This document shows, piece by piece, positions 15,533 to 19,041 of a stretch of DNA of 19,041 nt. The position numbers and the translations under genes were made by a program. A model generated the notes under the pieces. That model was not told the origin of the DNA, searched no databases, and saw only the letters and a list, made by a program, of their open reading frames with translations. The DNA is taken from NCBI GenBank assembly GCA_028697875.1, contig JAQVEQ010000032.1, positions 1 through 19,041 of the forward strand, written 5' to 3'. How positions within the stretch are numbered: the stretch's first letter is position 1; every line of letters begins with the position of its first letter. Source of the DNA: Novosphingobium sp. (GTDB lineage Bacteria; Pseudomonadota; Alphaproteobacteria; Sphingomonadales; Sphingomonadaceae).

Positions 15533-16591
15533 ATGGCGCTGATGGCATTCTTCGGCAGAAAGACGGTCGAGGCACCGCCCGACATTGCCGCCGCCGCATT
15601 GCGTTCCGACCGTTTCCGGCTGGAGCGCGAAGGCGAGTGGAAGCGGCTGGAAGAAATCGTCTCGCGCATGGAATCGGGCCGCTTGCGCAAGCTGTCGGAC
15701 GAGGACGTGCTGGCCCTGCCCGCGCTGTACCGCACGGCCGCCTCCAGTCTGGCCGTCGCGCGCGAGACGACGCTGGACGCGTCCACGCTCGCCTATCTCG
15801 AAGGGCTGGTCCAGCGCGCCTGGTTCCAGGTCTATGGGCCGCGTACCTCCTTTGCCGGGTGGTTGCGCCGCTTTCTCGGCGGCGGGTGGAGCGCCAGCGT
15901 GCGCGCCATCGGGCCGGATTTGCTGATCGCGCTGGCGGCGATGATCGCGGGCACCATCGTCGGCTGGCTGCTCGTTTCCAGCGATAGCCAGTGGTTCCAC
16001 GCACTGGTACCGCCCGGTTTCGCGGGCGAGCGCGGCCCCGGCGCCTCGCCCGAGACACTGCGCGCGACCCTGTTCGGAGAACAGCAGGGCGCCACCGGGC
16101 TATCGGCCTTCGCCGCCTATCTCTTCAGCAACAATGCCCAGGTCGCGATCCTCGCCTTCGCGCTCGGCTTCGCGTTCGGCGTGCCGTCCATCCTGCTGCT
16201 GATCCACAACATGGCGCTGCTGGGGGCCATGCTGTGGCTCTATCACGGCGCGGGACTGACGCTGGACCTCGTCGCCTGGCTCAGCGTCCACGGCACGACC
16301 GAACTGTTCGCGATCCTGCTGGCGGGCGGCGCGGGCATCCATATCGGGCGGGCCATGGCCTTCCCCGGCAACCGTTCGATCATGGCCGCCGCCGCCGAAA
16401 GCGGACGCCGCGCGGCGCAAGTGATGACCGGCGTCGTCCTGATGCTGATCGTCGCCGCCTTCCTCGAAGGCTTCGCCCGCCAGTTGATCGCCGACACGCC
16501 CGGCCGCCTGATCGTCGGGACTTTCATGCTGATCGTGTGGCTGACCTATTTCTATGCCTTCGGCCGCCGGGCAGAGAGCGGCGAAAGCTAG
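15533..16591 (+). CDS. Stage II sporulation protein M-like membrane protein
   Basis: 352 residues, start supported by GGGAAGGAG at 15515-15523. A soluble helical N-terminal 125 residues precede at least five membrane segments (about 129-150, 200-240, 250-272, 297-316, 326-346). The conserved HGTTELFAILLAGGAG (253-268) is the hallmark of the SpoIIM/DUF95 family. The organism does not sporulate as far as can be inferred; in such bacteria the family is found in MoxR clusters, where its role is unknown. It may be a membrane channel or scaffold for the neighbouring proteins. Confidence 0.9.
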   Translation: MALMAFFGRKTVEAPPDIAAAALRSDRFRLEREGEWKRLEEIVSRMESGRLRKLSDEDVLALPALYRTAASSLAVARETTLDASTLAYLEGLVQRAWFQVYGPRTSFAGWLRRFLGGGWSASVRAIGPDLLIALAAMIAGTIVGWLLVSSDSQWFHALVPPGFAGERGPGASPETLRATLFGEQQGATGLSAFAAYLFSNNAQVAILAFALGFAFGVPSILLLIHNMALLGAMLWLYHGAGLTLDLVAWLSVHGTTELFAILLAGGAGIHIGRAMAFPGNRSIMAAAAESGRRAAQVMTGVVLMLIVAAFLEGFARQLIADTPGRLIVGTFMLIVWLTYFYAFGRRAESGES

Positions 16592-16593
16592 GC

Positions 16594-17508
16594 ATGGCCA
16601 GCAACCCCTATCTTGCCGCACAGGCCAAACGCCGGCGCGAACTGGTGACGCCCGAAGGATTGAGCCTGCCGCTCACCGTGGCCGGGCGCGGGGCGCGGGC
16701 TGCGGCGCTGATCCTCGATTACCTCCTCATCAATACCGTGCTGATCGCCACCACGATTTTCCTGCTCTACCTCGCCTTCGGCGTGCTCGGGCTGAAGGAC
16801 GGCGCGGGGCCGGGGCAGCTGTTCGGCACGCTGGAATTTCTTGCCGTGGTCTGGCTGATCGCCATGTTCCTGTTCCGCTACGGCTATTTCCTCTTTTTCG
16901 AACTCGGCCCGCGCGGGGCGACGCCGGGCAAGCGGCTGATGGGCATCCGCATCGCCGCGCGCGACGGCGGACGGCTGACGGCGGAAGCGGTGATCGCGCG
17001 CAATCTCCTGCGCGACATCGAGCTGTTCCTGCCGATCATGTTCATCGCCAGCGCCCAGCAGGGCGAAGGCGGGCTGGCGGGCATGGCCGCCGCCGCATGG
17101 CTTGCCGTGTTCCTGCTGTTCCCGTTCTTCAACAAGGACGCCCTGCGCGCGGGCGACCTGATCGCCGGGACCTGGGTGGTCGAAGCGCCGAAGCGCAAGC
17201 TGGCGGAAACCCTCTCCCTGGCCGAGGGCGCGCGCGGCCCGTCGCAAGCGACCGGCGCCACTTACCAATTCGGCGAAGCGGAACTGTCGGTCTATGGCGA
17301 ATTCGAATTGCAGGCGCTGGAGCGCGTCCTGCGCGAAGGACGGCCCGAAGCACTGGCGACAGTGGCGGAAACAATCTGCGGCAAGATCGGCTGGAATACC
17401 GGCAAGGGCGACGAACGCGCGTTCCTCGAAGCCTATTACACCCAGCTCAGGGCGCGGCTGGAACGCGACATGCGCTTCGGCAAGCGCAAGGCGGACAAGC
17501 ATTCGTGA
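16594..17508 (+). CDS. RDD family membrane protein
   Basis: 304 residues, last gene of the operon, 2 bp after the SpoIIM-like stop. The RDD domain is seen as RGARAAALILDYLLI (32-46, first R and D), PRGATPGKRLMGIRI (106-120) and LRAGDLIAGTWVV (184-196), with membrane segments about 38-65, 80-103 and 163-178. A cytoplasmic extension of about 105 residues follows, helical and charged, ending in a Lys-rich tail; it is longer than in minimal RDD proteins. The function of RDD domains is not settled; ion or small-molecule transport has been suggested for some. Confidence 0.9.
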   Translation: MASNPYLAAQAKRRRELVTPEGLSLPLTVAGRGARAAALILDYLLINTVLIATTIFLLYLAFGVLGLKDGAGPGQLFGTLEFLAVVWLIAMFLFRYGYFLFFELGPRGATPGKRLMGIRIAARDGGRLTAEAVIARNLLRDIELFLPIMFIASAQQGEGGLAGMAAAAWLAVFLLFPFFNKDALRAGDLIAGTWVVEAPKRKLAETLSLAEGARGPSQATGATYQFGEAELSVYGEFELQALERVLREGRPEALATVAETICGKIGWNTGKGDERAFLEAYYTQLRARLERDMRFGKRKADKHS

Positions 17509-17629
17509 AAGGCGAACGGCGTCAGCCGAATGGGCCGCGCCATCGGTTTCGGCCGGATGCCGGGCAAAAGTGCATATGCGGTGCCGGAACGATCCCGCAT
17601 CCTTCCCGCATTTCCGATGCGTAGCCGGA

Positions 17630-18358
17630 TCACGAAGAGGCGTCCCAGATTCCGACCTTGTCGCCGTCGGCATTCCATCGACGCGCGCGGGCGATTGCCT
17701 CGGCGCGGGCAGCTTCCACATCCTTGCGCCGGGCTGCGGCCAGCGCCGCACGCGCCTCTACCAATCCCAAATGCTGGCAATAGACCGGGGTTCCTGGCTG
17801 CTGGCGCCAGGATTCGGCCAAGGGGCCGGCATCGAGCCCACCGAACCCCATTGCTTCGGCCAGCGATATCGCCTTTGCCTTGGCCGCCGGATCGTCGCCC
17901 GCAACCGGCAGGCAGATCCGCCCCGGCGTGCCGGCGGGCAAACCACTTTCCACAATCCGGTTGGCATGGATCGTATTGAACATCTTGAGCACCGGATGCC
18001 CGATTGTCTCGGCCACCCACATGCTATCGGCCGTGCCTTGATCGATGGCCGCGATCTGGCCATCGCGCAGGCCGGGATAGTAATTACCGGCATCGAGTAC
18101 GACGACGTCCGGTGCGCAAGTGGCAAACAGGCCTGCGGGCAGCCGGGCGACCGCGAATTCGGGAATGGCCAGCAGGATGAAATCCGCCGCCCGCACGGCA
18201 TCCTGCAGCGTGCCCGGAACGATCCCGATCGTTTCGGCCTTGTCGGCCAGCGAGGCGGGACCGCGCGAATTGGCCATGACCACTTCGTGTCCGAGTGCCA
18301 CCAGTCTGCACGCGACGGCGCTGCCGATATTGCCCGATCCGATTATCCCGGTTTGCAT
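17630..18358 (-). CDS. NAD(P)-binding oxidoreductase, F420-reductase-like
   Basis: 242 residues from the ATG at 18358, with AGGA about 9 nt upstream. The N-terminal Rossmann fold opens with GIIGSGNIGSAVACRL (4-19), and VVMANSRGP (26-34) with Asn-Ser-Arg suggests NADP(H). The pattern fits the NADPH-dependent F420 reductase / pyrroline-5-carboxylate reductase N-terminal family, with KMFNTI (residues 141-146) and QPGTPVY further on. The substrate cannot be read from sequence, and no F420 genes are in the window. The longer open frame running to 18772 is the antisense of the P450 and was not used. The gene starts 10 bp after the P450 stop, so both belonged to one operon and the enzyme may act on the P450 pathway's substrate. 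Confidence 0.8.
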   Translation of the reverse strand: MQTGIIGSGNIGSAVACRLVALGHEVVMANSRGPASLADKAETIGIVPGTLQDAVRAADFILLAIPEFAVARLPAGLFATCAPDVVVLDAGNYYPGLRDGQIAAIDQGTADSMWVAETIGHPVLKMFNTIHANRIVESGLPAGTPGRICLPVAGDDPAAKAKAISLAEAMGFGGLDAGPLAESWRQQPGTPVYCQHLGLVEARAALAAARRKDVEAARAEAIARARRWNADGDKVGIWDASS

Positions 18359-18368
18359 CGCTGTTGTC

Positions 18369-18914
18369 CTAAGCTGCATGCTCACGCGGCACGAAGCGCG
18401 CAAGGATGGGATCGTGCCCGAGACTGCCCGGCAGCGGTGGATAGACCGCCCCCTCGACGGTTTCCATACGCACCAGCCGATCGAGCAGCACTTCGATCGC
18501 GATCCGCGCTTCCAGCCGCGCAAGCGCGGCACCGGGGCATATGTGCGAGCCTGTTCCGAAGGCGATGTGCCAGCGCAGGTCCGGACGATCCAGCCGGAAC
18601 GCTTCGGGCTCGTCGTAGACAGTTTCGTCATGGTTGGCCGAGCCGATCCCCGCCTCGACAAGATCGCCTTTGCGCATGGCAACCCCGGCCATTTCGGTAT
18701 CGCGCATACAACGGCGGGTCGTGCGCTGGACCGGGGAATCCCGCCGCAGCGATTCCTCGATAAAAGGCGCAATAAGGCCGCGATCCGCCTGCAGCGCCTC
18801 CCAAATGGCCGGTTCCTGCACCAAGCGGTTGAACAGGTGGGTCAGCAGCGACCGGGTCGTGTGCACGCCCGCCTGTATGAGGAAGTGGAGCTGGGTGACG
18901 ATCTCCGCATCGCT
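18369..18914 (-). pseudogene. Cytochrome P450, 3' part, cut by an insertion
   Basis: 181 codons of a P450 remain. They begin in the segment just before the I-helix (SDAEIVTQLHFLIQAGVHTT), then carry the K-helix ExxR (EESLRRDSP) and the heme loop FGTGSHICPGAAL with the proximal Cys, and end normally at VPREHAA. About the first half of a typical P450 (close to 400 residues) is absent. Upstream, the same frame meets a TGA at 18931-18933 and the sequence becomes a transposase tail, so loss is by insertion, not by the window edge. A shorter ORF with a GTG at 18866 exists but would lack the substrate-binding half and is unlikely to work. Confidence 0.85.
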
Positions 18915-19041
18915 TAGAGTCTTTCCGTTTCATATTGATGCGTAACCTGCGCCCCGGATGTAGTTTGCACATTCGGCGGGCGGGAAGTGATCGAGCAGCT
19001 TGCCGATGCGTTTCCATGTTGCTTCGACGGTTCGCTCATTG
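18915..19041 (-). mobile_element. IS630-like insertion sequence, one end
   Basis: The right end of the window holds the 3' end of an insertion sequence running off the edge. The junction with the P450 falls at TA (18915-18916), the target duplicated by IS630-type elements. The terminal bases GAGTCTTTCCGTTTCA (18917-18932) would be the outer inverted repeat; its partner is outside the window. Confidence 0.7.
18930..19040 (-). CDS. IS630-family transposase, C-terminal end
   Basis: 36 residues and a TGA stop are visible; the rest is beyond the window edge. The end reads KRIGKLLDHFPPAECANYI followed by RGAGYASI. The pattern LLD-x-F-x-P-x-ECANY-...-AGY is typical of the C-terminus of IS630-family (Tc1/mariner-like, DDE) transposases. 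The catalytic DDE residues are not in view. The gene points in the same direction as the disrupted P450 and the oxidoreductase, so it could supply read-through transcription. Confidence 0.75.
   Translation of the reverse strand, partial: NERTVEATWKRIGKLLDHFPPAECANYIRGAGYASI

Noticed and set aside
18628..19017. Minus-strand open frame of 129 codons spanning the P450/IS junction
   Set aside because: It is out of frame with both the P450 remnant and the transposase tail, and shows no motifs.

Overview
The window is high-GC alphaproteobacterial DNA. The gene content suggests Sphingomonadales: a Ppx/GppA–RlmE pair, a membrane-anchored cytochrome c next to a monofunctional prephenate dehydratase, and a DUF4129–DUF4350–MoxR–DUF58–SpoIIM–RDD cluster. 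The genus cannot be fixed from sequence reading alone. The window has three parts.

(1) Positions 1 to about 6059 are one end of an integrated element. A tRNA-Gln(CUG) gene lies on the minus strand at 6060-6133. A tyrosine recombinase gene starts about 100 bp from the tRNA 3' end and is transcribed away from it, the usual layout of a tRNA-targeted genomic island. The cargo is: the tail of a serine recombinase; a 443-aa protein of unrecognised family whose C-terminal half carries motifs resembling the palm of family A DNA polymerases; a membrane-anchored staphylococcal-nuclease-like protein; a small exported protein of unknown function; a two-gene operon (171 aa and a 37-aa single-span membrane peptide); and a 44-aa secreted YHYH-type peptide. 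Base composition is visibly less GC-biased than to the right. The far end of the element, with the second att copy, is outside the window to the left.

(2) Positions 6060-17508 look like ordinary chromosome. In order they hold tRNA-Gln; ppx/gppA and rlmE overlapping by 4 bp; a bidirectional terminator; a cytochrome c gene divergent from pheA; a single gene for an exported Hcp-like protein with three internal repeats; and a tightly packed six-gene operon (11292-17508) built around a MoxR AAA+ ATPase and a DUF58 (vWA-like) protein. That operon is inferred to act in envelope protein assembly or maturation.

(3) Positions 17630-19041, on the minus strand, hold an NAD(P)-binding oxidoreductase of the F420-reductase-like type, preceded by the C-terminal part of a cytochrome P450. 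The P450 is cut just before its I-helix by an insertion whose transposase tail looks like IS630; the junction is a TA dinucleotide at 18915-18916. The P450 is therefore a pseudogene, and the oxidoreductase may now depend on read-through from the insertion sequence.

The items most worth a second look are the polymerase-like island protein, the exported repeat-bearing Hcp-like protein, the P450/IS630 junction, and two abutting perfect palindromes just upstream of the cytochrome c start codon. Large antisense ORFs are abundant because of the GC-rich codon usage and were discarded.
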